NCBI RefSeq assembly: GCF_000205165.1
Contig: NZ_GL883879.1
Location: 1 to 64,000, forward strand
DNA: 64,000 nt
Source: Paraprevotella xylaniphila YIT 11841
Lineage (GTDB): Bacteria > Bacteroidota > Bacteroidia > Bacteroidales > Bacteroidaceae
Reading direction: 5' to 3'
Below are positions 18,620-28,474 of the stretch, piece after piece. The notes beneath the pieces were generated by a model. The model saw only the letters and a list, made by a program, of their open reading frames with translations. It was not told where the DNA came from and searched no databases. Each line of letters starts with the position of its first letter. Position 1 is the first letter of the stretch. The position numbers and the translations under genes were made by a program.

Positions 18620-18746
18620 AGTCTGGGGCATTCCCCTTAATTGCGATGCAAAAGTAGTGGTATTTTTTGAATTGTGCAATTTATTGGTGAAAAAAATGAC
18701 TTTAAAATGAAAAAATCATAAGCCGGAAGAATACTTGTCTCCATAT

Positions 18747-18779
18747 TTTGCTACCGTATGGTTGAAATGATTAAATTTG
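18747..18779 (+). promoter_or_regulatory. Promoter of the S41 protease gene, with the start codon 5 nt after the -7 box
   Basis: TTTG at 18747-18750, a 21-nt spacer, then TAAATTTG at 18772-18779: a full Bacteroidota promoter. The ATG at 18784 falls where transcription should begin, which points to a leaderless message. Confidence 0.65.
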
Positions 18780-18783
18780 CGGT

Positions 18784-20448
18784 ATGAAAAAGATATTCTT
18801 AGCTGTGGGGCTTTGCTGCATGTCGGCCGTTCCCGTGTCCGCCCAAAAGGACAGTAACCATAACTTCGAGATTTCAAAGAATCTGGAAATCTTTAATGAC
18901 ATTTATAAGCAACTGGATATGTTCTACGTCGATTCCCTGTCGGCCGATACGGTGATAGAATGGGGGATAGATGCCATGTTGCGGCAGGTGGATCCTTTCA
19001 CGGTGTATTATCCGGAAGAAGGAATGGATGAACTGAAAGAGATGACTACCGGGAAATATGCCGGAATAGGGGCTGTAATCCGATTCTATAAGAAAGAAGA
19101 CCGGGTGATGGTCATAGAACCCCAGGAAGACAGCCCGGCCATAGAAGCCGGAGTGAAAGGAGGGGACTTGATTCTGTCCATCGACGGAAAGGATATGAAA
19201 GGAAAGAGCACGCAGGAAGTAAGCGAAAACTTACGGGGCGATGCAGGTACGACTTTTGAACTGACGGTGAAGCGTGCCGGAGTGGAACATCCTTTGTCGT
19301 TCAAGATTACGCGCCGGAATATCGCGATGCCCCCCGTGCCTTATTACGGAATGGTGGCAGACGGTATCGGTTATATTTATTTCGAACGTTTTGTTGACGG
19401 TTGTTCGCGCGATGTCCGCCGGGCCGTGGTCGATTTGAAGGAGCAGGGTGCCAAGGCGTTGGTGATAGACATGCGTGGCAATCCGGGCGGACCGTTGAGC
19501 GAGGCCGTAGAGGTGACGAACTTGTTTGTGCCCCGTGGACAGAAGGTCGTGTACACGAAAGGCAAGTTGGCTTCGGTCAATTCGGAACACTACACGAAGA
19601 AAGAACCCTTGGACGTGGATATTCCGGTGGCTGTGTTGGTAGACGGTTCTACGGCATCCTCGGCCGAAATCGTTTCCGGGGCATGGCAAGATTGGGACCG
19701 TGCCGTGATAGTCGGTGAGCGTACTTACGGTAAGGGGTTGGTGCAGATGATTCGTGAGGTGCCTTATCACGGAAGTCTGAAGGTGACGACGAGCCGCTAT
19801 TATATTCCTAGCGGACGCTGTATTCAGGCGTATGACTACCGTCATTTGAATCCGGACGGCTCTGCGAAGACTTTGCCGGACAGTCTGACGAAAGCGTTCA
19901 AGACGGCCGGTGGCCGCGAGGTTCGCGACGGTGGCGGCATTAAGCCGGACGTGGTGATTACACCGGACAGTCTTCCGTCCATCGTTTATGACATAGCCAC
20001 TTCCGATGTGTTGTTGGACTACGTCAACCATTATGTGCAGACGCATGCTGCCATTGCGCCGGCCGGGGAGTTTTCCTTGACGGATGCGGATTACGCTGAT
20101 TTTGTGAAGATGGTGGAAGGGAGTGATTTTACTTATAAGCGTCGTACAGAGGAAATGATGAAATTGTTGGAGCGGACAGCTCGCTTCGAGGGATGCTATG
20201 AGGGAGCCAAGCCGGAATTCGAGGCGTTGGCTGCAAAGATGAAGGGCGGTGTGTCTGCCGACTTGGAAGTCCCGAAAAACAAGGAAGAAATCAAGTCGGT
20301 GTTGGAAAGTGATATCGTAGCCCGTTATTATTTCAGGCGCGGGGTGGTCCAACAACAGTTGAAAGCGGATAAGGACTTGAAAACCGCTTTAGAGATTTTG
20401 ACAGATACGGAACGTTATGCAAGTTTGCTTAAACCGGTGAAAAAATGA
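18784..20448 (+). CDS. S41-family C-terminal processing peptidase
   Basis: A 554-aa periplasmic serine protease. Signal peptide (1-20, ending SAQ), N-terminal helical region, PDZ domain (about 85-170, DSPAIEAGVKGGDLILSIDG), then the S41 core. The catalytic Ser292 sits in DGSTASSAE and the general-base Lys317 in TYGKGLVQ, 25 residues later as in CtpA/CtpB. A C-terminal extension of about 150 residues is helical. Such proteases trim or degrade periplasmic proteins. The stop overlaps the start of the next gene. Confidence 0.95.
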   Translation: MKKIFLAVGLCCMSAVPVSAQKDSNHNFEISKNLEIFNDIYKQLDMFYVDSLSADTVIEWGIDAMLRQVDPFTVYYPEEGMDELKEMTTGKYAGIGAVIRFYKKEDRVMVIEPQEDSPAIEAGVKGGDLILSIDGKDMKGKSTQEVSENLRGDAGTTFELTVKRAGVEHPLSFKITRRNIAMPPVPYYGMVADGIGYIYFERFVDGCSRDVRRAVVDLKEQGAKALVIDMRGNPGGPLSEAVEVTNLFVPRGQKVVYTKGKLASVNSEHYTKKEPLDVDIPVAVLVDGSTASSAEIVSGAWQDWDRAVIVGERTYGKGLVQMIREVPYHGSLKVTTSRYYIPSGRCIQAYDYRHLNPDGSAKTLPDSLTKAFKTAGGREVRDGGGIKPDVVITPDSLPSIVYDIATSDVLLDYVNHYVQTHAAIAPAGEFSLTDADYADFVKMVEGSDFTYKRRTEEMMKLLERTARFEGCYEGAKPEFEALAAKMKGGVSADLEVPKNKEEIKSVLESDIVARYYFRRGVVQQQLKADKDLKTALEILTDTERYASLLKPVKK

Positions 20449-20837
20449 AAAAGAGAAGGGCGAATCCTAACAAGGGCATCATGTTCGGTATCATGGCTAT
20501 GGCCGTAGTCGTGTTGGCGGTTGTCGTGTTCTTCTGGATGTGGTGTTTCCCTGACGGGACGCATGGAACGGAAGAGGCACGGACGGAGTATCGGATATCG
20601 TTGGATGAAGGTTTCCGGGGCGATAGCGTGCTGTTTCAAATCAATGACAGCGTGGTGTTTAGTCGAAGGGTGGCCGCAGATTCATTGGAAGTCGTCGTGG
20701 CGGTGCCTGATAAAGAGAATTTATTGATGGTGGTACGCCCGGAAGCAGATGCGGTCAGTTCGTTCGAATTGCCTTCGGAAGGCGGGCGTGTCGTGTTGCG
20801 AAACCATGACGAAACGGTGTCTATGGAAGCCTTTTGA
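20445..20837 (+). CDS. Small membrane-anchored protein of unknown function
   Basis: A 130-aa protein with a basic N-terminus (MKKRRANPNKG), one membrane helix (about 12-35) and an extracytoplasmic domain of about 90 residues made mostly of predicted beta strands (YRISLDEGF, VLFQINDSVVFSRRV, SLEVVVAVP). I recognise no family. Its ATG overlaps the protease TGA by 4 nt, so the two are translationally coupled and the protein may be a partner or substrate-facing accessory of the protease. Confidence 0.75.
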   Translation: MKKRRANPNKGIMFGIMAMAVVVLAVVVFFWMWCFPDGTHGTEEARTEYRISLDEGFRGDSVLFQINDSVVFSRRVAADSLEVVVAVPDKENLLMVVRPEADAVSSFELPSEGGRVVLRNHDETVSMEAF

Positions 20838-20901
20838 ACCGGATTTTCTCAAATGATATAAAATAACTGTTTGAAAGCTTGGCAGATTGATGCTTTTTGC
20901 C

Positions 20902-20909
20902 TACTTTTG
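20902..20909 (+). promoter_or_regulatory. -7 box of the rimP-nusA-infB operon
   Basis: TACTTTTG matches TAnnTTTG, giving a leader of about 60 nt before rimP. Confidence 0.6.
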
Positions 20910-20922
20910 CAGTCGTATGATG

Positions 20923-20952
20923 AAGTGAGGGGCTTGAGCGGGCTCCTCACTT
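20923..20952 (+). promoter_or_regulatory. Hairpin in the rimP leader
   Basis: AAGTGAGG pairs with CCTCACTT (8 bp), with a further GC-rich fold in the 14-nt interior, ending 21 nt before the rimP ATG. It could be a regulatory leader of this translation operon. There is no T run, so it is not a simple terminator. Confidence 0.4.
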
Positions 20953-20973
20953 TGCATTTAATAGTGTAATCGC

Positions 20974-21441
20974 ATGATAGAAAAGAGCATTGTAAGAGGG
21001 TTAGTGGAAGAATGGCTGGAGGGCCGGGATTACTTCCTGGTGGACGTGGCCGTGAGCGCGGACGACCGCATCGTGGTGGAGATAGACCACGCCGAAGGGG
21101 TATGGATAGAAGACTGCGTGGAGCTGAGCCGTTTCATCGAGAGCCGCCTGAGCCGCGAGGAAGAGGACTATGAACTTGAAGTGGGCAGCGCCGGGATCGG
21201 ACAGCCGTTCAAGGTCCTGCAGCAATACGTGAACCATGTGGGGAGCGAGGTGGACGTGCTCATGGCCGACGGGCGCAAGCTCCACGGGGTGCTGACGGCT
21301 GCCGGCCCGGAGAGTTTCGAGGTGACGGTGAAGGTCAAGAGGAAGCTGGAGGGGGAGAAGCGCCCGAAATGGGTGGAAGAGACGGTTACACTGCGGTATG
21401 ACGAAATAAAGTACACGAAGTATTCAATAAGTTTTAAATAG
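20974..21441 (+). CDS. rimP: Ribosome maturation factor RimP
   Basis: A 155-aa protein of the RimP (DUF150) family needed for 30S assembly: N-terminal alpha/beta domain with the acidic run DAEGVWIEDCVELSR-type segment near residue 40-50 and ELEVGSAGIGQPFKVLQQY near 70, then an Sm-like C-terminal barrel. It is followed 5 nt later by nusA, the conserved rimP-nusA-infB order. Confidence 0.96.
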   Translation: MIEKSIVRGLVEEWLEGRDYFLVDVAVSADDRIVVEIDHAEGVWIEDCVELSRFIESRLSREEEDYELEVGSAGIGQPFKVLQQYVNHVGSEVDVLMADGRKLHGVLTAAGPESFEVTVKVKRKLEGEKRPKWVEETVTLRYDEIKYTKYSISFK

Positions 21442-21446
21442 GAACC

Positions 21447-22709
21447 ATGGCAAAGAAAGCAGAAACCATCAGTTTGATTGATACATTTGCAGAGTTTAAG
21501 GAGACGAAGAACATCGACCGCGCCACGTTGGTGAGCGTGTTGGAGGAGAGTTTCCGCAGCGTCATCGCCAAGCTCTTCGGCTCGGACGACAACTACGACG
21601 TGATCGTGAACCCGGACAAGGGCGACTTTGAAATCTACCGCAACCGCACGGTCGTGGCCGACGGGGAGGTAAAGGACGGCAACCGGGAGATTTCCCTCAC
21701 GGAGGCACGCCAGATTGACGAGGATTACGAAGTGGGCGAAGAGGTGAGCGAGAATGTGGACTTTGCGGGGTTCGGCCGCCGCGCCATCCTGACCCTGCGC
21801 CAGACGCTGGCCAGCAAGATCCTGGAGCTGGAGCACGACAGCCTGTATAACAAGTATAAGGACCGTGTGGGCGAGATCGTGAGCGCGGAGGTGTACCAGA
21901 TATGGAAAAAGGAGATGCTCTGCGTGGACGACGAGGGCAACGAGCTGATATTGCCCAAGACGGAACAGATACCTTCCGACTTTTACCGCAAGGGCGAGGC
22001 CGTGCGCGCCGTGGTGGCCCGCGTGGACAATACGAACAACAATCCCAAGATTATCCTGAGCCGCACCTCCCCCGTCTTCCTGCAACGCTTGCTGGAAGCC
22101 GAGGTGCCGGAAATACACGACGGCCTGATCACGGTGCGCAAGATTGCGCGCATGCCGGGAGAACGTGCCAAGATTGCCGTGGAGAGCTATGACGACCGCA
22201 TCGACCCGGTGGGAGCCTGCGTGGGCGTGAAGGGAAGCCGCGTGCACGGCATCGTGCGCGAGTTGCGCGGCGAGAACATCGACGTGATCAACTACACGCA
22301 GAACATTTCGCTGTTCATTACCCGCGCGTTAAGCCCGGCCACGGTGAACAGCGTGCGCATCCACGAAGAGGAGCGCAAGGCGGAAGTCTACCTGAATCCA
22401 GACCAGGTCTCGTTGGCTATCGGAAAGAGCGGGTTGAACATCAAATTGGCCAGCATGCTGACGGAATATACCATAGACGTGTTCCGTGAAATAGAAGGGG
22501 CCGAAGGAGAAGGCGACGACATCTATCTGGACGAGTTCGTGGGCGACATCGACCAGTGGATCATAGACGCGCTGAAGGGTATCGGCATGGAAACGGCTAA
22601 AGACGTATTGAACGCGCCGCGTGAAATGTTGGTATCCCGTGCCGATCTGGAGGAAGAGACCGTGGACGAGGTATTGAGAATCTTAGCAGAAGAATTTGAG
22701 GAAGAATAA
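21447..22709 (+). CDS. nusA: Transcription termination/antitermination factor NusA
   Basis: A 420-aa NusA with N-terminal RNA-polymerase-binding domain (1-125), S1 domain (about 130-200, [16 protein letters not shown]), and two KH domains ([24 protein letters not shown], then [14 protein letters not shown]). The C-terminal ~70 residues ([21 protein letters not shown]) resemble one acidic helix-hairpin-helix repeat. The protein binds RNA polymerase and nascent RNA and tunes pausing. Second gene of the rimP operon, 8 nt before infB. Confidence 0.98.
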   Translation: MAKKAETISLIDTFAEFKETKNIDRATLVSVLEESFRSVIAKLFGSDDNYDVIVNPDKGDFEIYRNRTVVADGEVKDGNREISLTEARQIDEDYEVGEEVSENVDFAGFGRRAILTLRQTLASKILELEHDSLYNKYKDRVGEIVSAEVYQIWKKEMLCVDDEGNELILPKTEQIPSDFYRKGEAVRAVVARVDNTNNNPKIILSRTSPVFLQRLLEAEVPEIHDGLITVRKIARMPGERAKIAVESYDDRIDPVGACVGVKGSRVHGIVRELRGENIDVINYTQNISLFITRALSPATVNSVRIHEEERKAEVYLNPDQVSLAIGKSGLNIKLASMLTEYTIDVFREIEGAEGEGDDIYLDEFVGDIDQWIIDALKGIGMETAKDVLNAPREMLVSRADLEEETVDEVLRILAEEFEEE

Positions 22710-22717
22710 GCACAAGT

Positions 22718-25519
22718 ATGAGCATAAGACTAAATAAAGTAACCAAAGAATGCAACGTAGGGCTCCAGACTGCCGTCGAGTTCCTGCAGAAAAAGGGCTT
22801 CAGCGACGTGGAAGCCAATCCCAACACCAAAATCTCCGACGAACAGTACCAGATGTTGGTGGCCGAGTTCAAGAAGGACAAGGGGTTGAGGGACGATGCC
22901 GCTGCCGTCAGCCGTAAGCGGCAACACAAAGAAAAGAAAGCGACCATCGCGCTTCCCGAAGAGAAGCCGGTGGAGATCAAGACAGCGACCGAGGCCAGAC
23001 TAGGAAAGGGGCCGAAAGTCGTAGGGCATATCGACTTGGATAACCTGGGGGCGCGGGGGCCGGTTGCTGCTCCGGAGAAAAAGGAGGCTCCGGTTCCTGC
23101 CCGTCCGGCTGAGGCGAAAGCGGAAGCGCCCGTGGCAGGACAGGAACCGAAACAGGCAGGGTCCCCCCAGGCCGGGAAGGAGGACTCCGTGGACCGGAAG
23201 GCGGCACTCCTGCAGGAAAGGAGCAATGCCATCGGTACGGAAACGGACGGTGTGTTCCGCCTGAACCATACGGCGCAGGCCGCTCCCCAACTCAAGGTGA
23301 AGGGGCATATAGACTTGTCGGCCTTGAACCAGTCTACCCGTCCTAAGAAAAAGACGAAGGAAGAGAAACGCAAGGAGCGTGAAGAAAAGAACCGCCAGGC
23401 AGGCGGCGACCGCCCGCGCCAGGGCGGAGGGGGGCAGAATGCGTCCGAAAGCAAAAAGAAACGCGTCCGCATCGGCAAGGAACGTGTGGACGTGAATGCC
23501 GTGGCGGGCCAACAGAACGGGAAAAAACGGGACAATGCGCCCGGGGCGAACGGTCAGGGAGGCGGCAAACATAACAAGAACAAGAACCGCCAACAGCCGG
23601 TCATCAAGGCGGAGGTATCTGACGAGGACGTAGCTAAGCAGGTAAAAGAGACGTTGGCTCGCCTGACGAACAAGAGCAAAGCCGGAAAGGGAGCCAAATA
23701 CCGTAAGGAAAAGCGGGAGAATGCCCGGGCTTCCATGGAAGAACAGCTCGAAGAACAGGCAGCAGAAAGCAAGGTGCTGAAACTTACCGAATTCGTTACC
23801 GCGAACGAATTGGCCGTGATGATGGACGTCCCGGTAACGAAGGTCATCGGGACTTGCATGAGCATCGGCATCATGGTGTCTATCAACCAACGTCTGGATG
23901 CCGAGACCATCAACCTGGTGGCCGAGGAGTTCGGTTTCAAGACGGAGTATGTCAGTGCGGAAGTTTCCGAAGCGGTGAATGAAGAGGAAGACGATGAGGA
24001 AGACTTGATGCCGCGCGCCCCGATTGTGACCGTCATGGGGCATGTAGACCATGGCAAGACCTCTTTGCTCGACTATATACGTAATGCCAATGTGATTGCC
24101 GGGGAAGCCGGAGGCATCACGCAGCATATCGGCGCCTATAACGTGACGTTGGAGGATGGAAGGCATATCACGTTCCTGGATACCCCGGGACACGAGGCGT
24201 TCACGGCCATGCGTGCCCGTGGCGCGCAAGTGACGGATATTGCCATCATCATCATTGCGGCGGATGACGACATCATGCCGCAGACGAAAGAGGCTATCAA
24301 CCATGCCATGGCGGCAGGCGTGCCTATCGTGTTTGCCATCAACAAAGTGGACAAGCCGGCGGCCAACCCCGATAAAATCAAAGAAGGATTGGCGGCCATG
24401 AATTTCTTGGTGGAAGACTGGGGAGGCAAATACCAAAGCCAGGACATATCAGCCAAGAAAGGCATCGGCGTGGAAGAGTTGTTGGAGAAGGTATTGCTCG
24501 AGGCCGAGATGCTCGACTTGAAAGCCAACCCGAACCGTAAGGCGACCGGTTCCATCATCGAGTCTTCTTTGGACAAGGGGCGCGGTTACGTGGCGACGGT
24601 ACTGGTGTCGAACGGGACGTTGCATGTAGGCGACATCGTGTTGGCCGGTACGAACTATGGCCGCGTGAAGGCCATGTTCAATGAGCGTAACCAACGTGTG
24701 AAGGAAATCGGCCCGGCTCAGGCGGCCACGGTTCTGGGTCTGGACGGGGCGCCGACAGCAGGCGACACGTTCCATGTGATGGATACGGAACAAGAGGCAC
24801 GTGAGATTACCAACAAACGTGTACAGTTACAGCGCGAGCAAGGTTTGCGCACGCAGAAGATCCTGACGCTCGACGAGGTGGGCCGCCGTATCGCTTTGGG
24901 TGGTTTCCAAGAGTTGAACGTCATCGTGAAGGGAGACGTGGACGGTTCCATCGAAGCCTTGAGCGATTCTTTGATCAAGTTGTCTACGGAAAAGATTGCT
25001 GTCAATGTGATTCATAAGGGCGTGGGACAGATATCCGAGAGCGACGTGGCTTTGGCAGCGGCTTCAGAGGCCATTATCATCGGTTTCCAGGTCCGTCCTT
25101 CGGCTTCGGCCCGCAAGATGGCCGAACAACAAGGTGTCGACATCCGCCTTTATTCTATCATTTATGACGCGATAGAGGAGGTGAAGTCTGCCATGGAAGG
25201 CATGTTGGCTCCCGAAGTGAAAGAAGAAGTGACGGCCACGGTGGAGGTGCGTCAGGTTTACCATATCAGCAAGGTGGGTACGGTAGCCGGTGCGTACGTG
25301 GTCGACGGAAAAGTGCAGCGTAGCAACAAGGCTCGCGTGATTCGCGACGGTATCGTGGTGCACACCGGGCAAATCAATGCCCTGAAACGTTTCAAGGATG
25401 ACGTGAAAGAGGTGGGCACGAACTTCGAGTGCGGTATCAGTCTGGTGAACTATAACGATTTGCGCGAAGGCGACATGATTGAAACCTATCAAGAGGTGGA
25501 GGTCAAGGCCAAGCTGTAA
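22718..25519 (+). CDS. infB: Translation initiation factor IF-2
   Basis: A 933-aa IF-2 that brings initiator tRNA to the 30S subunit. A short IF2-N helix domain ([23 protein letters not shown]) is followed by a long charged Ala/Lys/Pro linker (about 70-330), a second IF2-N domain (about 350-400), the GTPase domain with GHVDHGKT at 441-448, DTPGHEAF and NKVDKP, then domains II-IV to the C-terminus. Length and architecture are normal for Bacteroidota. Confidence 0.99.
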   Translation: MSIRLNKVTKECNVGLQTAVEFLQKKGFSDVEANPNTKISDEQYQMLVAEFKKDKGLRDDAAAVSRKRQHKEKKATIALPEEKPVEIKTATEARLGKGPKVVGHIDLDNLGARGPVAAPEKKEAPVPARPAEAKAEAPVAGQEPKQAGSPQAGKEDSVDRKAALLQERSNAIGTETDGVFRLNHTAQAAPQLKVKGHIDLSALNQSTRPKKKTKEEKRKEREEKNRQAGGDRPRQGGGGQNASESKKKRVRIGKERVDVNAVAGQQNGKKRDNAPGANGQGGGKHNKNKNRQQPVIKAEVSDEDVAKQVKETLARLTNKSKAGKGAKYRKEKRENARASMEEQLEEQAAESKVLKLTEFVTANELAVMMDVPVTKVIGTCMSIGIMVSINQRLDAETINLVAEEFGFKTEYVSAEVSEAVNEEEDDEEDLMPRAPIVTVMGHVDHGKTSLLDYIRNANVIAGEAGGITQHIGAYNVTLEDGRHITFLDTPGHEAFTAMRARGAQVTDIAIIIIAADDDIMPQTKEAINHAMAAGVPIVFAINKVDKPAANPDKIKEGLAAMNFLVEDWGGKYQSQDISAKKGIGVEELLEKVLLEAEMLDLKANPNRKATGSIIESSLDKGRGYVATVLVSNGTLHVGDIVLAGTNYGRVKAMFNERNQRVKEIGPAQAATVLGLDGAPTAGDTFHVMDTEQEAREITNKRVQLQREQGLRTQKILTLDEVGRRIALGGFQELNVIVKGDVDGSIEALSDSLIKLSTEKIAVNVIHKGVGQISESDVALAAASEAIIIGFQVRPSASARKMAEQQGVDIRLYSIIYDAIEEVKSAMEGMLAPEVKEEVTATVEVRQVYHISKVGTVAGAYVVDGKVQRSNKARVIRDGIVVHTGQINALKRFKDDVKEVGTNFECGISLVNYNDLREGDMIETYQEVEVKAKL

Positions 25520-25526
25520 AAAGGTG

Positions 25527-26063
25527 ATGAATGCGTTGGATATCCTGATTCTGGCCGTGGTCTTGGCGGGCTTTGTCAAGGGGCTGATGTGCGGATTTTT
25601 TCGCCAAGTCGTCTCCATTGTGGGGTTTTTGGCGGGGCTGTGGGTTGCCTTCATGCTTTATTCCGCGTTGGGCGATTGGATAGCTCCTTATATAGGAAGC
25701 GACGTATCCGTAGGACGGGCGTTGGCATTCATCCTTCTGTGGATTGGTGTTCCGGTCGGGCTGTCGCTGTTGGCGTATATGTTGACTAAAGCCGTGGAAA
25801 CCGTGAAATTAGGAGGATTGAACCGTTTGGGGGGAGCTTTGTTGGGCGGATTGAAATACATGGTATTTCTGAGTTGCGCGTTGAATGTCGCGTTCAGGAT
25901 ACATCTGATATCCGGTCCGACGGTCGGGAATTCCCGTCTGTATCATCCGGTTCGTGCCATGTCCGACAAGCTGTTCGACGTGTGCAAGATTCATGTGGTC
26001 CGGGCTGTGGAGGATGCGGCTTCACCGGCCTTCGGGCAAGACCCGAAAAAGCAGTTAAGGTAG
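25527..26063 (+). CDS. CvpA-family membrane protein
   Basis: A 178-aa protein with four predicted membrane helices (LDILILAVVLAGFVKG; VVSIVGFLAGLWVAFML; RALAFILLWIGVPVGLSLLAYML; LGGALLGGLKYMVFLSCALNV). It fits the CvpA/colicin V production family, linked to envelope homeostasis. I take the ATG at 25527 (MNALDIL), 7 nt after infB; a longer frame would overlap infB. Last gene of the rimP operon. Confidence 0.88.
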   Translation: MNALDILILAVVLAGFVKGLMCGFFRQVVSIVGFLAGLWVAFMLYSALGDWIAPYIGSDVSVGRALAFILLWIGVPVGLSLLAYMLTKAVETVKLGGLNRLGGALLGGLKYMVFLSCALNVAFRIHLISGPTVGNSRLYHPVRAMSDKLFDVCKIHVVRAVEDAASPAFGQDPKKQLR

Positions 26064-26158
26064 CTATTTACCTTATTACATAATACGATGAAGGGCAGGA
26101 ATGCGGTCATGAGGTGTACTTATGGGGCATTCCTCTCTTTGGCTATAAGTGAGAGGAT

Positions 26159-27682
26159 ATGAAAGAAATGTATAAGAAAGAAGAATATAAGAGAAATGGG
26201 GACGTTCCCAAGGACGGGCAAGGACCGGACGAAGGGAAAAACCAGTTCGTCCGTGAGGTGGCGCACAAGAAATATGAGTACGGTTTCAGTACCGACGTGC
26301 AGACCGAAATCATCGAGCGTGGCCTGAACGAGGATGTGGTGCGTCTCATCTCGTCCAAAAAGGAAGAACCGGAATGGCTGCTTGAATTCCGCCTGCAGGC
26401 TTTCCGCTACTGGCAGGCGCAGGAACAGCCGTCGTGGGCTCACCTGAAGATACCGGAGATAGACTACCAGGCCATTTCCTACTATGCCGACCCGACGAAG
26501 GGCATGAAGAAGGACGGGCCGAAGTCTTTGGACGAGATAGACCCCGAGTTGATGAAAACCTTCGACAAGCTCGGAATCCCGTTGGAGGAACGCCTGGCAC
26601 TGAGCGGTACGGCGGTGGATGCCGTGATGGACTCCGTGTCCGTGAAGACCACCTTTAAGGAAAAACTTTCGGAGCGCGGCATCATATTCTGTTCCATCAG
26701 CGAAGCCGTGCGTGAGTACCCGGATTTGGTAAGGCAATATTTAGGTTCGGTGGTCCCTTACCGTGACAACTATTTCGCGGCGTTGAATTCCGCAGTGTTC
26801 AGCGACGGTTCCTTTGTCTATATCCCCAAAGGCGTGCGTTGCCCGATGGAGCTTTCCACTTATTTCCGGATCAATGCGCGGAATACGGGGCAATTCGAAC
26901 GTACGCTCATCGTGTGCGACGACGGGGGCTATGTGTCCTATCTGGAAGGTTGTACTGCTCCGATGCGCGATGAGAACCAGTTGCATGCGGCCATTGTGGA
27001 AATCGTGGTGAACGAAAACGCAGAGGTGAAGTACAGCACGGTGCAGAACTGGTATCCGGGCGATGCCGAAGGGCGCGGCGGCGTGCTGAACCTAGTGACG
27101 AAGCGAGGGCACCTGCGCGGGGCGAACAGTAAGCTTTCGTGGACGCAGGTGGAGACAGGTTCTGCCATTACGTGGAAGTATCCCAGTTGCATCCTGAGCG
27201 GAGACCATTCCCAAGCTGAGTTCTACAGCGTGGCTGTGACCAACAATTACCAACAGGCCGATACGGGCACAAAGATGATTCACTTGGGGTGCGACACGAA
27301 GAGCACGATTATCAGCAAAGGCATATCGGCCGGCAAAAGCCAGAATTCCTATCGTGGGTTGGTGCGTGTGGCGCCGAAAGCCGACGGGGCGCGCAATTAT
27401 AGCTCGTGCGACTCCCTGTTGTTAGGCAGCGAATGCGGGGCGCATACTTTCCCCTATATGGACGTACGGAACGAGACGGCCATCGTGGAGCATGAAGCCA
27501 CCACGTCGAAGATTTCGGAAGAACAGTTGTTCTATTGCAACCAGCGCGGCATCCCTACCGAGGAGGCCGTGGGACTGATTGTGAACGGTTATGCCAAGGA
27601 CGTAATCAACAAACTGCCGATGGAGTTTGCCGTAGAGGCGCAGAAACTTCTGAATGTGTCATTGGAAGGCACGGTAGGATAG
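26159..27682 (+). CDS. sufB: Fe-S cluster assembly scaffold SufB
   Basis: A 507-aa SufB. Diagnostic stretches: [20 protein letters not shown] near the N-terminus, the SufBD beta-helix core ([37 protein letters not shown]), and the C-terminal [21 protein letters not shown]. With SufC and SufD it forms the scaffold complex on which Fe-S clusters are built in the cytoplasm. First gene of a sufBCDS operon; 95 nt separate it from cvpA. The first ~20 residues are variable and the exact start could be a few codons later. Confidence 0.98.
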   Translation: MKEMYKKEEYKRNGDVPKDGQGPDEGKNQFVREVAHKKYEYGFSTDVQTEIIERGLNEDVVRLISSKKEEPEWLLEFRLQAFRYWQAQEQPSWAHLKIPEIDYQAISYYADPTKGMKKDGPKSLDEIDPELMKTFDKLGIPLEERLALSGTAVDAVMDSVSVKTTFKEKLSERGIIFCSISEAVREYPDLVRQYLGSVVPYRDNYFAALNSAVFSDGSFVYIPKGVRCPMELSTYFRINARNTGQFERTLIVCDDGGYVSYLEGCTAPMRDENQLHAAIVEIVVNENAEVKYSTVQNWYPGDAEGRGGVLNLVTKRGHLRGANSKLSWTQVETGSAITWKYPSCILSGDHSQAEFYSVAVTNNYQQADTGTKMIHLGCDTKSTIISKGISAGKSQNSYRGLVRVAPKADGARNYSSCDSLLLGSECGAHTFPYMDVRNETAIVEHEATTSKISEEQLFYCNQRGIPTEEAVGLIVNGYAKDVINKLPMEFAVEAQKLLNVSLEGTVG

Positions 27683-27704
27683 ACAAACTTAAAAGACAGA
27701 CATT

Positions 27705-28460
27705 ATGTTAGAGATAAAAGACTTGCATGCCAGCATCAATGGCAAAGAGATATTGAAGGGTATCAACCTGACGGTGAATCCGGGGGAGATACATGCCCTG
27801 ATGGGGCAGAACGGAGCCGGAAAGAGCACGTTGAGCAATGTGTTGGTGGGAAATCCCGCATACGAGGTGACGAGTGGCAGCGTGACGTTCAACGGCAAGG
27901 ACTTGTTGGCCATGAAACCGGAAGAACGGGCGCACGAAGGACTCTTTCTGTCGTTTCAACAGCCGGTGGAGATTCCCGGCGTGTCGATGGTCAACTTCAT
28001 GCGTGCGGCCATCAATGCCAAACGCAAGTATCACGGGATGGAACCGATGAGCGCGGGAGATTTCCTGAAGATGATGCGTGAGAAGCGTAAGGTCGTGGAA
28101 CTGGACAGCAAGTTGGCCAACCGTTCCGTCAACGAAGGGTTCAGCGGCGGGGAGAAGAAGCGTAATGAGATATTTCAGATGGCCATGCTCGAACCCAAAT
28201 TGAGCATCCTCGACGAGACGGATTCCGGACTGGACGTGGATGCCTTGCGCATCGTGGCCGAAGGTTTCAACAAGCTGCGCACGCCGGAAACTTCGGCTTT
28301 GGTCATCACCCACTACCAACGTCTGTTGGACTACCTCAAGCCGGATGTGGTGCACGTGCTGCTCGGCGGACGCATCGTGAAAAGCGGAGGCCCGGAACTG
28401 GCCGTGGAGATAGAAAACAAGGGTTTCGATTGGATCAAGGCCGAAACTTCGGCCGTTTAA
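27705..28460 (+). CDS. sufC: Fe-S assembly ATPase SufC
   Basis: A 251-aa ABC-type ATPase of the SufBCD complex. Walker A GQNGAGKST at 34-42 (Gln in place of the common Pro), signature FSGGEKKRNEI and Walker B LSILDETDSGLDVD are complete. Soluble and without membrane partner, as expected. 22 nt after sufB, 14 nt before sufD. Confidence 0.99.
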   Translation: MLEIKDLHASINGKEILKGINLTVNPGEIHALMGQNGAGKSTLSNVLVGNPAYEVTSGSVTFNGKDLLAMKPEERAHEGLFLSFQQPVEIPGVSMVNFMRAAINAKRKYHGMEPMSAGDFLKMMREKRKVVELDSKLANRSVNEGFSGGEKKRNEIFQMAMLEPKLSILDETDSGLDVDALRIVAEGFNKLRTPETSALVITHYQRLLDYLKPDVVHVLLGGRIVKSGGPELAVEIENKGFDWIKAETSAV

Positions 28461-28474
28461 AAACTTGAGCGGCA

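Noticed and set aside
19231-20355. A 374-codon frame antisense to the S41 protease gene
   Set aside because: Shadow frame; composition dominated by His and Arg, no start signals.
23000-24436. A 478-codon frame antisense to infB
   Set aside because: Shadow of the strongly biased infB sequence; low-complexity Arg/Leu/Phe content.
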